Source of the DNA: CBCXTT01 sp965178295
GTDB lineage: Bacteria > Pseudomonadota > Alphaproteobacteria > UBA7879
DNA length: 64,000 nt
Reading direction: 5' to 3'
Assembly (NCBI GenBank): GCA_965178295.1
Contig: CBCXTT010000003.1
Location: forward strand, 186,001-250,000
Below the pieces are notes generated by a model that searched no databases, was not told the DNA's origin, and was given only the letters and a program-made list of their open reading frames with translations. Position numbers and translations under genes: made by a program. This document shows positions 17,340 through 26,422 of the stretch, in pieces (positions within the stretch are counted from its first letter, which is position 1; every line of letters starts with the position of its first letter).

Positions 17340-19385
17340 TTAGCGCTGTAATTTTTCCCAATCATGTTCTGACAAAATGGGAATACCTAATGCCTTTGCT
17401 TTCTTTGCTTTTTTACCAGGATTCGCTCCCACTATCACATAGTGTGTCTTCTGGGAAACATTTTGTGTGACTTGTGCGCCTAATAATTTCGCCCGATTTT
17501 CAGCGATGTCACGCGTGATAGAAAGCGTGCCTGTAAAGAGGATCGTTTTGCCTGATAAGGGGCTGCGAGGATTTTCTGCAAACGCATAGTCCAATACCGT
17601 AATTTTTTTTACCAATTTTTTGATGAGCGCTTTATTATGAGATTCATGAATGAACTTCTGTAGGGCAGAGGAAATTTTTGTTCCAATGCCATGAATGCGT
17701 GTCAATATATCTGTATCATTTTGTTCTATGGCCGCCATCCATTGATCTATGTTCTTAAAATGCATAGCCATATTTTGAGCGATAACAATACCGACATGCT
17801 GAATACCAAGGCTATAAATAAAACGATCGAGGGGAATCGTGCGCTTTTCATTGATTGCTTCAAACAAATTCTGTGACGATAAAGTACCCCAGCCTTCTTG
17901 GGTCCTTAATGGAGTTAAGCTACTACTATCTCTGGACTCTAATGTAAAAATATCAACTGGGGTTTTAATTAACCCATTTTCCCAAAAGAATACCATTGAT
18001 TTTCCACCCAACCTGTGAATATCAAAGGCGTTTTTAGAGACAAAATGTTTGAGTCGTTCGGTGCTCTGTGCATTGCAATAAAATCCTCCTGTACAGCGTC
18101 GTGCGGCCTCTTTGTTTATACGGATAGCGGGACTACCACATACAGGACAGATGGTGGGGAACATAAAAGGTTTTTTAGAATTCAAAGTGCGGGCAGCTGA
18201 AATTATTTGTGGAATCACATCTCCAGCTCGTTGGATGTGCACCTTGTCACCTATGCGGACATCCTTTCGGCCTATTTCGTCCTCATTATGGAGTGTGGCT
18301 CGAGTGACGAGCACGCCACCTATATTAATTGGCGCAAGAGAGGCAACGGGCGTTAAAACGCCCGTGCGACCCACCTGTATAAAAATATCTTTTAGAAACG
18401 TTTCAGCCTGTTCTGCGGGAAACTTCCTGGCAATCGCCCATCTAGGCGCACGTGCAACAAATCCTAGAATCTTTTGTTGTTGAATATCATTGATTTTATA
18501 GACAATGCCATCGATATCGTAGGGAAAATGTGGTCGCATGGCACATAATTTTGTGTAGTAGTCTTCGCACGCTTTAAGTGTCGTGCATAAATTGGTAGGC
18601 GCAGCTGTTTGAAATCCCCAATGTTTTAGAATTGAAATAATGGTATCTTGAGTTTGTATGTGAGCGCCTAAAATATCGTAGGCAAAAAAGGAGAGGGGAC
18701 GTTTTTTTGTTATCTGCGCATTGACATGCCTTAACGATCCAGCAGCCGCATTCCGAGGATTTGCAAAGATGTTTTTTTTTTCAGCTATTCTTTGAGCGTT
18801 AAGAATAGAAAAATCTCGCGTTTCCATATACACTTCCCCACGCACTTCAAACCTTTCTTGTGGCGCATCTTGTGGAAGTGTTTTTGGAATATCCAAGGTG
18901 CCCATGTTTTGAGTTACATCCTCCCCAATCGTCCCATCGCCACGTGTTGCTGCACACATGAGATGCTGTTTTTCAAATGTAAGGGCAACAGAAAGGCCAT
19001 CAATTTTAGGCTCAGCCCAGAATGCTATAGTAGCATTATTGGCAAGCTTTTTTTGCGCGCGCACCCAGAAATTTTTCATGTCTTCTGCGCTAAAGGCATT
19101 CTCTAGTGATAACATAGGGTACAAGTGTTCTGCCTTATGAAATTTTTCGGATGCTTTAGCACCTACACGATATTGACGGCTATTTTTATCCACAAGATGT
19201 GGAAAATTCTTTTCTAAAGTCTGAAGACGTTTTATGAGTACATCATATTCCGCATCAGTGATTGATGGCGCATCGTCTATGTAATAACGCTTGTCATGCA
19301 TGAATATTTCTTGTGTCAGTTGGGAAATTTCTTTTTCTCTCTCTGATGCAGGTAATGTAGACAGAGCATCTTGCAACTTATTCAT
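17340..19385 (-). CDS. ligA: NAD-dependent DNA ligase
   Basis: Seals nicks in replication and repair, using NAD+. It has 681 residues in the standard order: Ia domain, adenylation domain with the nucleophile Lys127 in EPKIDG, OB fold, a four-Cys zinc finger (CPVCG followed by CTGGFYC), HhH domain, and a C-terminal BRCT domain (about 600-680, GKTILFTGTL). The start overlaps the recN stop by 4 bp, so bamD, recN and ligA form one chain. rpiB follows after a 77-bp gap and has its own strong ribosome binding site. Confidence 0.98.
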   Translation of the reverse strand: MNKLQDALSTLPASEREKEISQLTQEIFMHDKRYYIDDAPSITDAEYDVLIKRLQTLEKNFPHLVDKNSRQYRVGAKASEKFHKAEHLYPMLSLENAFSAEDMKNFWVRAQKKLANNATIAFWAEPKIDGLSVALTFEKQHLMCAATRGDGTIGEDVTQNMGTLDIPKTLPQDAPQERFEVRGEVYMETRDFSILNAQRIAEKKNIFANPRNAAAGSLRHVNAQITKKRPLSFFAYDILGAHIQTQDTIISILKHWGFQTAAPTNLCTTLKACEDYYTKLCAMRPHFPYDIDGIVYKINDIQQQKILGFVARAPRWAIARKFPAEQAETFLKDIFIQVGRTGVLTPVASLAPINIGGVLVTRATLHNEDEIGRKDVRIGDKVHIQRAGDVIPQIISAARTLNSKKPFMFPTICPVCGSPAIRINKEAARRCTGGFYCNAQSTERLKHFVSKNAFDIHRLGGKSMVFFWENGLIKTPVDIFTLESRDSSSLTPLRTQEGWGTLSSQNLFEAINEKRTIPLDRFIYSLGIQHVGIVIAQNMAMHFKNIDQWMAAIEQNDTDILTRIHGIGTKISSALQKFIHESHNKALIKKLVKKITVLDYAFAENPRSPLSGKTILFTGTLSITRDIAENRAKLLGAQVTQNVSQKTHYVIVGANPGKKAKKAKALGIPILSEHDWEKLQR

Positions 19386-21034
19386 GCTTTACCATTTTCC
19401 ATGAGTTTTTTTGCAGCCTCTAAAGCTTGAGCGGATACCGAAGCACCCGAAAGCATGCGCGCAATCTCATCGGCGCGTGCGTCAGTTGAAGCAAGGGGGA
19501 TAACAGATGTGGCGACACTATCGCCCAGGGAAGATTTTGCAACAACACTGTGTTGATTGGCGTATGCTGCGACTTGAGGGGCGTGAGTAATGGCTAGCAC
19601 TTGCACGTTTTGAGACAAAGCTTTTAAATGCGAGCCGACCGCATCTGCAACGGCGCCACCCATGCCGCTATCAACTTCGTCAAAAATAATCGTTTGAGCA
19701 ATATGATTTGTGACAACTTTAAGGGCAAGCATAAAGCGGGATAACTCCCCTCCGGATGCAACCTCATTGAGTGGGGCGAGTGCAGTGCCTTTATTAAAGG
19801 TGACACGAAAGGTGACATGATCTTTCCCCGCCGCGTCCCACTGTTTTTCAGGTAAGCTCTTTTGAGCAATTTCAATACAGGCATTTGGTAATTTCAGTTC
19901 AGGCAGGATCTGTTCTATTTCTTTTGTGAGCTTTTGTGCAGCATGCATGCGCGATGTAGATACTTTGTTTGCTTCTTTGCAATACGCTCGTCTTGCATCA
20001 GTTAATATTTTTTGTGTGCGTATTAAGCGTTCTTGTATATTTTCCAATCCCTCTTTTTGCTCTGTCAATCGACCAATCAAGAGATGGAGCTCATTTATTG
20101 GCACGTTATACTTGCGTGATAAGCTGTTAAGGGAAAAAATACGGGACTCTATATTATGAATGCCTGTATCCTCTTCACCTATTAAATCTTGGATATTTTC
20201 ATGCATGTGGCTCATGGCCTCACTGAGCGCATCATAAGCGCTTTCCATCATCATCAATGTTTTTGCGACTTTATCTGTGTATTGCGCCAGTGCACTGAGT
20301 TGCCTCAGTCCGTCAAGAAGGAGCTCTTCAATGGTAGGAGAGGCGTTAAAGGTTTTGTGTATATTCTTGCATATCTGATGCAATTTTTCCTTTTCTCTCA
20401 AAAGTTGACGTTTTTTTTGGAGGGTTTCAACCTCTCCTTTGGCGGGATTGAGAGATGCTACATCATCAATTGCAAAGGTGAGGTAAGAAATTTCCTCCGC
20501 TTCATTATCGCATTTTTCTTTTAATTCTTTATGCGTTTTTTCTGCGGCGCGCCAACACATATAGAGACTCTTCAAGATAGATGGGGCTTGAATTCTGCCG
20601 TAATTATCTAAAATAATACGCACCTGTTTTGGGGTTAAAAAACGCTCAAACTGACCATGGATATCTGCTAAGTGCGGTGCTAGTTCTTTTAAGAGCGTGA
20701 TTGTTACCGGCAAGTCATTTAAAAATGCCCTGCTTGTTCCATCTTTGTCAATGCTTCGTCGTATAGTGAGCGATGGAGCCCAGGGAATATCGCACATCTG
20801 TAGAATACCATTTATGCTATCCGGTGTGTCAGTAATGATGCTAACTGTGGCCCGTTTTTCATCTTTTGAAATTAGGCTGCGCTGCCCCCGTGCACCTAAC
20901 ACAAAGAGAAGTGCATCTAGTAAGATAGATTTTCCTGCACCTGTTTCACCTGTAAGAACTGTGAAGCCAGACTGGAACTCCAAGGTAATGTCCTTAATAA
21001 AAATAAAATTTTGAATATGGAGCGTTTTAATCAT
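19382..21034 (-). CDS. recN: DNA repair protein RecN
   Basis: SMC-like ATPase for double-strand-break repair. It has 550 residues. Walker A is GETGAGKS at 29-36, the middle is a long coiled coil, and the C-terminus has the ABC-type signature GGELSRFMLALK followed by Walker B IIFDEVDSGMGG. It overlaps ligA downstream and bamD upstream by 4 bp each. The cluster bamD-recN-ligA is common in alphaproteobacteria. Confidence 0.97.
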   Translation of the reverse strand: MIKTLHIQNFIFIKDITLEFQSGFTVLTGETGAGKSILLDALLFVLGARGQRSLISKDEKRATVSIITDTPDSINGILQMCDIPWAPSLTIRRSIDKDGTSRAFLNDLPVTITLLKELAPHLADIHGQFERFLTPKQVRIILDNYGRIQAPSILKSLYMCWRAAEKTHKELKEKCDNEAEEISYLTFAIDDVASLNPAKGEVETLQKKRQLLREKEKLHQICKNIHKTFNASPTIEELLLDGLRQLSALAQYTDKVAKTLMMMESAYDALSEAMSHMHENIQDLIGEEDTGIHNIESRIFSLNSLSRKYNVPINELHLLIGRLTEQKEGLENIQERLIRTQKILTDARRAYCKEANKVSTSRMHAAQKLTKEIEQILPELKLPNACIEIAQKSLPEKQWDAAGKDHVTFRVTFNKGTALAPLNEVASGGELSRFMLALKVVTNHIAQTIIFDEVDSGMGGAVADAVGSHLKALSQNVQVLAITHAPQVAAYANQHSVVAKSSLGDSVATSVIPLASTDARADEIARMLSGASVSAQALEAAKKLMENGKA

Positions 21035-21825
21035 CCGCCTGTAAAGGGGCCGTCTTTATCTGCTGCAATAGCATTTTTTTGTTTTAACAGATTATAGGCG
21101 TCCTCATACCACTGGCTACCGGGGTAATTATGTCCCAATACAGCTGTTGCACGCCTTGCTTCTTCATCCATCTGTAGTTTTGCAAAAACTTCGGTCATGC
21201 GATATAGAGCTTCTGGCGCATGTGAAGTTGTTTGAAAATTCTCAATCACATCCTGAAACCGCCCAAGTGCACCTGTTTCAATTTCAACAATCTGATAATA
21301 ACGCCCAATGTCCATACTATGACCTGCTAAATGCTCATTTGCGAGGTCGAGCTTGAGTTGTGCATCGCGGGCATAAGAAGATTGAGGATACGTTTGTATA
21401 AGTTTCCGGAAGGCTGAAATAGCCTTGTATGTCATCTCTTGATCTCTATTGACTCCAAGAAGTTGCACATAATAGCACATACCCGTTAAATACAGGGCGT
21501 ACGCGCTATAGGCATGACGTCGGTGATAGTTAATAAAATTATTTAAAACAGTGAGTGAATTCTCGTATGCCCCTTGTTCATAGTAAGCATACGCCGCCAT
21601 GATCTCTGCTTTCACCGCCCAAGGGGAAAGGGGGTAGTTTATTTGGACCTCTTCAAATTGAGTGGCTGCTTTCTTGAGGTCTGTGCCTTGTAAAAGTGTG
21701 TCAAGAGCTCGATTATAAAGCCGCTGCATAGAAGCGCCTGTAAAATCTTCGGCAACTGTGCTGTCATCACACTGTGTAAGCATTAAAAAACTAAAAATTA
21801 AACAAACTAGGCTCGAGATACGCAA
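21031..21825 (-). CDS. bamD: Outer membrane assembly lipoprotein BamD
   Basis: TPR lipoprotein of the BAM complex that inserts outer membrane beta-barrels. I choose the TTG at 21825 (264 aa): GGAG lies 9 bp upstream and the product starts with a compact signal peptide ending in LMLTQC, with Cys19 as lipidation site (the Gln before Cys is unusual for a lipobox). The open frame reaches back to another TTG at 21867. Tetratricopeptide-type helices follow (YPLSPWAVKAEIMAAYAYYE, YPQSSYARDAQLKLDLA). The usual upstream neighbour lpxC is absent; about 500 bp without a clear gene precede it. Confidence 0.9.
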   Translation of the reverse strand: MRISSLVCLIFSFLMLTQCDDSTVAEDFTGASMQRLYNRALDTLLQGTDLKKAATQFEEVQINYPLSPWAVKAEIMAAYAYYEQGAYENSLTVLNNFINYHRRHAYSAYALYLTGMCYYVQLLGVNRDQEMTYKAISAFRKLIQTYPQSSYARDAQLKLDLANEHLAGHSMDIGRYYQIVEIETGALGRFQDVIENFQTTSHAPEALYRMTEVFAKLQMDEEARRATAVLGHNYPGSQWYEDAYNLLKQKNAIAADKDGPFTGG

Positions 21826-22323
21826 TAAACTACACTCCAAAATTATGCATACCTTGAAAAGTAGCAATTATTTTCCATGCTGAAAAGGATAAAATTTTTC
21901 ACAAATACAGGGGATAAAAGTCGTATGTATGGATTGCGTTGAATCAATGAGCGATCATAAGGCGCAAATGTCACGCAACAATCAGAGCACTGGTGTTGTG
22001 TCAGGCAGTGGATTACGGAAGGGAGATCTGCGGACTATATGAGTATGCTGTACGGAGGCATCCTCCCCGCATGTTGCGAACACAACGCACATATCCCTGA
22101 TGACAGCGCTATTGTTGGATTCCATCCAAGCCTTCGATGGCAGGGAACAGAAAAAAAATTTATTGACTCGTCTTTCCGTGCATTCGCAAGTTTTCCCCTA
22201 CTATTCCGTCCTAATTATATGCGTACTTTCCAGATATCAGGCGACGCTTAGGTGTTATAGATAGGGAATTTAGTTTTAAATTTTTGATCGTATAATGATG
22301 CCTGGGTACGGAAACCCTCCACC
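21826..22323. other. About 500 bp without a recognisable gene
   Basis: Between bamD and the amino acid permease. The longest forward frame (22039-22251, 70 codons) has no ribosome binding site and no family resemblance. No lpxC remnant, tRNA, rRNA or known small-RNA hallmark was seen. A short GGGT/ACCC stem near 22305-22320 lacks a T-run. It may hold the promoter of the bamD operon at its left end; nothing more can be supported. Confidence 0.4.
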
Positions 22324-23520
22324 TTATCTACATAAATTGATCAACTCTTGACACACAATATAGAGGAAAAAGATAATAGACAAAAAAATTGTAGTTACGC
22401 CTCCCGGTGTCTTAAAAACCTTTTTTCCAGGTGTTGTGCGTAATTTATAAGCCATGAAGGCAGGTAAAATGCCTAAGAGGATAGCAACAAAAAGACCGGC
22501 CAAGCCTAAAATATGACCAAGACCCATAGGGTGGATGATTAGTAGTAGAACTGGGGGAGAGTAAGTCAGAAGTATGCCGGTGATGCGGTCTTTTAATCCA
22601 TTGCTTAAACTTAGTGCGTCTTTTAAAAAATTATAGAGGGAGAGAGTGACAGCAAGAATTGAAGAAATCACTGTAAATATAACATAGAGACGTGCGCACT
22701 GACCAATCCACGGGGAGGCGGTATATGCTTCTAATGCCAACACTAAAAGTGTTCCATTATCTTTTTGTGTTCCTAGCGCTGATAGCGTATGAGCACCGAG
22801 CACACCAAAACTTGTGATTCCCCATACAATATAGGCCATGAGGGTTGACAGGCCTCCGATGCACAGACTAAACATGATTGGACGCACCTGCCTGTTTAGG
22901 TGCGTTGTCAACGTAGGCATTACAATGCTAAAACCAAAAGCTGTAATAACGAGTGGAAAAGCTCGAAAATTTTGATCAAACCCGTCGATGTATAGTAAAT
23001 TTGTGGGTGCAATGGTAGGGAGGGCATCCGCGATAAGAGCAGAAAATGCAATTAAAAAAACACTAGTACACAACTGATTGAGTTGACCTACCGCTCGCAT
23101 TCCATTGTATATAACAGGTGCAATGCACGAAATCAGGAAAAGCAATGCAGTAGTTGGGCTGAGGGAGACATTATATGCTTCCTGAAGAGAGTGGATGAAC
23201 CAACTGCTTCCAACCAGGAGATACATAGAGGTTAAGGCGTACATAAGAAGAGTGTATACCACCATTGTTATGTATTGTCCTAATGGCCCGATCGTACTTT
23301 TAGCCATTGTCAAAAAGTCTGTGTTTCTAGGTAAGTGCAGAGACACCTCTGTGACGTACAACGCTCCTAAAGACATAAATATGAAGCAAATAACAAGAGT
23401 CAAGATTGCAGGAATTAGGCCGCCTGAACCCATAGAGGAGGGGAGGGCCAAAATTCCTGTTCCAACAGAGGTTCCAATAACTAAGAATATGCTTTTGACG
23501 ATACGACTTCTATTTATCAT
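22324..23520 (-). CDS. Aromatic amino acid (tyrosine/tryptophan) permease, HAAAP family
   Basis: Inner-membrane amino acid importer of 398 residues with about eleven hydrophobic segments. The N-terminus has the family signature GTSVGTGILALPSS (about 17-30), with a GG(L/I)IPA stretch after it; overall it resembles TyrP/Mtr-type carriers, which are frequent in intracellular bacteria such as chlamydiae and legionellae. It is monocistronic and divergent from sua5. Substrate (Tyr versus Trp) cannot be decided from sequence alone. Import of aromatic amino acids would fit an auxotrophic, host-associated life. Confidence 0.88.
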   Translation of the reverse strand: MINRSRIVKSIFLVIGTSVGTGILALPSSMGSGGLIPAILTLVICFIFMSLGALYVTEVSLHLPRNTDFLTMAKSTIGPLGQYITMVVYTLLMYALTSMYLLVGSSWFIHSLQEAYNVSLSPTTALLFLISCIAPVIYNGMRAVGQLNQLCTSVFLIAFSALIADALPTIAPTNLLYIDGFDQNFRAFPLVITAFGFSIVMPTLTTHLNRQVRPIMFSLCIGGLSTLMAYIVWGITSFGVLGAHTLSALGTQKDNGTLLVLALEAYTASPWIGQCARLYVIFTVISSILAVTLSLYNFLKDALSLSNGLKDRITGILLTYSPPVLLLIIHPMGLGHILGLAGLFVAILLGILPAFMAYKLRTTPGKKVFKTPGGVTTIFLSIIFFLYIVCQELINLCR

Positions 23521-23555
23521 GGTATTAATATTTATCTATCATGCCACTACCATTT

Positions 23556-23583
23556 TATATAGTTAAAAAATACGTGCAAACAA
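23556..23583 (-). promoter_or_regulatory. Possible promoter of the aromatic amino acid permease
   Basis: Minus-strand TTGTTT (23578-23583), 16-bp spacer, TATATA (23556-23561), about 36 bp before the permease ATG. The match is weak at -35 and the region is AT-rich, so this is only a candidate. Confidence 0.28.
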
Positions 23584-23629
23584 TTTTATATTGCGCCCGA
23601 TGTTATATCTGATACATTGACCCTTAATT

Positions 23630-24556
23630 ATGCAGAAATATATTGACATATTAGCTTCAGGCGATCTTGTAGGGCTACCTACAGAAACAGTGTATGGATT
23701 AGCAGCAGATGCAACAAATAGCAAAGCTGTGGCTAAAATCTTCTTACAGAAAAATAGGCCTGGATTTAACCCCCTCATTGTTCATGTGACCGATATAAGT
23801 GCAGCGCATGATTTTGCGATTGTGAATCCAGTCTATGAGCCTCACTTAGAGGATCTCTGGCCTGGGCCATTAACAGTAATTTTTCCTGTGCGCCCGCATA
23901 GTGCAATCTCTCCCCTTGTAACGGCTGGATTAAACACAGTTGCCGTTCGCATACCTAAGCATGATTTAGCGTTGAAGATTCTATGCGCATATGGTAAGCC
24001 CCTGGCCGCTCCTAGTGGTAATATATCTGGAAAAGTCAGCCCTGTCCTCGCCACGCATGTAGAAAAATATTTTCCAAATATTCCTGTCTTAGATGGCGGG
24101 GCATGTGCTGTTGGTGTAGAATCAACAATATTAGATTTGTCCTCACGTACCCCGACAGTGCTGCGCCCAGGTGGTATGGAAATTGAAGCATTAGAAGAAA
24201 AATTTAACGTACATATTGCTTCTGGTGAAACCCCAGATACAATTATCGCCCCAGGACAACTGTCTCGTCACTATGCTCCAGATGTTCCCATTCGTTTAAA
24301 TGTTCTTACTCCTAATGATGATGAAATTTTTATTGGTTTTGGAGAGATTGAGTCAGATTATAACCTAAGCGTTCAGGGCAGTTTGGAAGAGGCAGCAGCT
24401 AATTTATTTAGCCTCTTACACTTACTGTCTACGCAGAAAGCACCTGCTGCAATTTATCCCATACCTATGCATGGGTTGGGTCGTGCCATCAATGACCGTT
24501 TACAACGTGCAGCGTGTCAGGAAGAGCACAACGTGCAGCGTGTCAGGAAGAGGTAA
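23630..24556 (+). CDS. sua5: L-threonylcarbamoyladenylate synthase (Sua5/YrdC family)
   Basis: Makes threonylcarbamoyl-AMP from threonine, bicarbonate and ATP for the universal t6A37 tRNA modification. The 308-residue protein is the long Sua5 type: an N-terminal YrdC domain (PTETVYGLAADA at 17-28, KNRPG at 41-45, PSGNISG near 123) and a C-terminal Sua5 domain (PGQLSRHYAPDVP near 217-230). The last dozen residues (HNVQRVRKR) come from a 26-bp tandem duplication at 24502-24553 that shifted the frame. Without the duplication the stop would be TGA at 24562, overlapping the trmJ ATG. Function is probably unaffected. Confidence 0.95.
   Translation: MQKYIDILASGDLVGLPTETVYGLAADATNSKAVAKIFLQKNRPGFNPLIVHVTDISAAHDFAIVNPVYEPHLEDLWPGPLTVIFPVRPHSAISPLVTAGLNTVAVRIPKHDLALKILCAYGKPLAAPSGNISGKVSPVLATHVEKYFPNIPVLDGGACAVGVESTILDLSSRTPTVLRPGGMEIEALEEKFNVHIASGETPDTIIAPGQLSRHYAPDVPIRLNVLTPNDDEIFIGFGEIESDYNLSVQGSLEEAAANLFSLLHLLSTQKAPAAIYPIPMHGLGRAINDRLQRAACQEEHNVQRVRKR
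24502..24553 (+). repeat. 26-bp tandem duplication at the sua5-trmJ junction
   Basis: Copy one 24502-24527 and copy two 24528-24553 agree at 25 of 26 bases (unit begins ACAACGTGCAGCG and ends in AGAGC or AGAGG). Because 26 is not a multiple of three, the second copy is read in another frame and gives sua5 a new C-terminus. Confidence 0.95.
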
Positions 24557-24560
24557 CACA

Positions 24561-25355
24561 ATGAAAAAGAAAATGCCTGCTATTGTGCTGGTGACGCCAC
24601 AAATGGGGGAAAATATCGGCATGTCAGCACGAGCGATGGGAAATTTTGATTTTACCGATCTTAGAATTGTTTCACCTAGGGATGGCTGGCCAAATGATAA
24701 GGCAATCCGGGCAGCTGTTGGTTCTCCAGTTTTAGGCAATGTATCACTGTTTAAGACATTACCAGAAGCGTTGCATGATCAACGTTACGTTTATGGAACA
24801 TCTGTGCGTCAACGACACATGCAAAAGGCCGTCATGTCGCCATCAATGTTTGTACAAGAGGCCCTATCTTATCAAGAAGTTGCGGTTGTTTTTGGCGGAG
24901 AGAGTTCAGGCCTATCAAATGAGGATTTGTCGCACTGTAGTGCTACTATAGAAATTGAAACATCTGAAAAATTACCCTCGATTAATCTTGCGCAAGCTGT
25001 ATTTGCGATTTGCTACACATGGTGTGGTCATGTTTCGTCTGACGAGACAAAAAAATCAACGATCGACCCTCCTGCAGCAAAAAGGGATTTGGAACACTTC
25101 TTTAATCATTTAGAGGATTCTCTAGATAAGAATGGGTTTTTTTATCCCGTAGCGAAGAAAAAAACCATGATACGAAATATACGGCACAGCCTGCAACGTG
25201 CAAATTTTACAGATCAAGAAGTACGCACTTGGCGTGGTATTGTGGATGCACTTGCTCGCACCACACGTCAAGACAGAGCTCGACAGAATACGTATCCGGC
25301 TGCTGCTAACCAGTCTACGAGGGGTCAAGAGGAGCCTGCGAACGATCCAAGCTGA
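24561..25355 (+). CDS. trmJ: tRNA (cytidine/uridine-2'-O-)-methyltransferase TrmJ
   Basis: SPOUT-class RNA methyltransferase that 2'-O-methylates position 32 of tRNA. I start at the ATG at 24561 (264 aa), preceded by GGAAGAGG and beginning with MKKKMPAIVLVTPQMGENIG; the open frame to 24471 lies inside sua5. Knot motifs are the N-terminal NIGMSARAMGNF (Asn and Arg of motif 1), VFGGESSGLSN in the middle and SINLAQAVFAICY (motif 3). It follows sua5 by 4 bp. Both genes modify tRNA. A C-terminal extension after ~230 is Gln/Arg-rich and not conserved. Confidence 0.93.
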   Translation: MKKKMPAIVLVTPQMGENIGMSARAMGNFDFTDLRIVSPRDGWPNDKAIRAAVGSPVLGNVSLFKTLPEALHDQRYVYGTSVRQRHMQKAVMSPSMFVQEALSYQEVAVVFGGESSGLSNEDLSHCSATIEIETSEKLPSINLAQAVFAICYTWCGHVSSDETKKSTIDPPAAKRDLEHFFNHLEDSLDKNGFFYPVAKKKTMIRNIRHSLQRANFTDQEVRTWRGIVDALARTTRQDRARQNTYPAAANQSTRGQEEPANDPS

Positions 25356-25442
25356 GATAAACCTCGTTGACTTTTTATCTTCCTCCCCTTATTGTCCTAG
25401 ACATATCTTTAACCTTAACAGTAAAAAAGGGGGCGCAGTTTT

Positions 25443-26420
25443 ATGATATTACGCACAATTTGTTTACTAGCACCTGTTTTCTCATTCATAGCGGGTGCAA
25501 GCCCTTACATGATATTTCTGGACCATATCAATTCAGACGGTCAGGCCAAAGACTCGGGCGTTTCTCGCCCATGCCGTGCGGCTTTTGCGCCTATCGACAA
25601 AAGTTGGATGGCGGTGTCTTTGGAAGCAGAAGATGCAAGAAATGTTACAGAGAATATAATCAAGACAGAATCAATTGATGAGCGAAATATATATGCTCAA
25701 TATTCACCCCCTAAAACCGATAGATTACGTAAACAGGGGTCGTTGTGGCATGGAATGAAGCTTGTGTATCCAAAAACAGGAGACATTTTTGGTTACGTGG
25801 AAATCGATTCGATGGGGAGAGCAGATTTTGAAGCGGGGAAAGGCCCTTCTCTCGTTCTAGAAAATTATGTGCCTATGGGTGTGATGACATCGGGTCATGA
25901 GGAAGACGCCCCGCTTCCCAGTTTGTATAAAAAACCTTCCAGCATGCCAGATCTTACAACATTACATGGAAAATATCGCCCCATTTCAGGGAAGCGTTTG
26001 GCCCATATGCGGGTATTTTTAAATTCTGAGTTTGCACCTGATATGATGTTGCCAACAAAAGAAGTTGCAAAGGTGGCGCCAATTATAGATGGTATTATGA
26101 ATTATTTACTCTATTTATCCGATGCCGGCCACCCTTTGCACCCTTACCCCACAGATCCAGAAGAGGGACCTGTGCATGCGATCATGACATATACATCTGT
26201 TCATGGTACCTCTTGGGAGGGCGCGTTTAGAAAATCTGGGTTTACAGACGTAGGGATCAACCAAGAGGGGACACCGGGATATTGGCCGCCCGAGAGTCGT
26301 TCTAAGGTATCGCGTATGCGCACAATGTATTGTGCGCTGGAGGGTATGGCAAAGAAGGTTGAGGCAGATAATGAACCCTTGAAAGAAATGCTTGAAAAAT
26401 ATGACGCGCTGAACACTTAA
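25443..26420 (+). CDS. Secreted protein of unknown function
   Basis: A 325-residue protein that I do not recognise. The start ATG has a GGGGG-rich ribosome binding stretch upstream, and the N-terminus is a typical Sec signal peptide (hydrophobic 3-17, likely cleavage after Ala18 or nearby). The mature part is mixed alpha/beta with no transmembrane segment. Notable pieces are a beta-like GDIFGYVEIDSMGRADFEAG (about 115-135) and a C-terminal YTSVHGTSWEGAFRKSGF (about 246-264) that looks conserved. There are few cysteines. It is 2 bp from the pseudouridine synthase gene, so it is probably co-transcribed. Likely periplasmic or exported; function unknown. Confidence 0.75.
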   Translation: MILRTICLLAPVFSFIAGASPYMIFLDHINSDGQAKDSGVSRPCRAAFAPIDKSWMAVSLEAEDARNVTENIIKTESIDERNIYAQYSPPKTDRLRKQGSLWHGMKLVYPKTGDIFGYVEIDSMGRADFEAGKGPSLVLENYVPMGVMTSGHEEDAPLPSLYKKPSSMPDLTTLHGKYRPISGKRLAHMRVFLNSEFAPDMMLPTKEVAKVAPIIDGIMNYLLYLSDAGHPLHPYPTDPEEGPVHAIMTYTSVHGTSWEGAFRKSGFTDVGINQEGTPGYWPPESRSKVSRMRTMYCALEGMAKKVEADNEPLKEMLEKYDALNT

Positions 26421-26422
26421 CT

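Noticed and set aside
22039..22251. 70-codon plus-strand ORF upstream of the permease
   Set aside because: No ribosome binding site, no family resemblance, composition unlike neighbouring genes, and flanked by unrelated intergenic DNA.
21868..22323. Small RNA or lpxC remnant upstream of bamD
   Set aside because: I looked for RNase P, 6S, tmRNA, SRP hallmarks and for LpxC motifs on the minus strand and found none.
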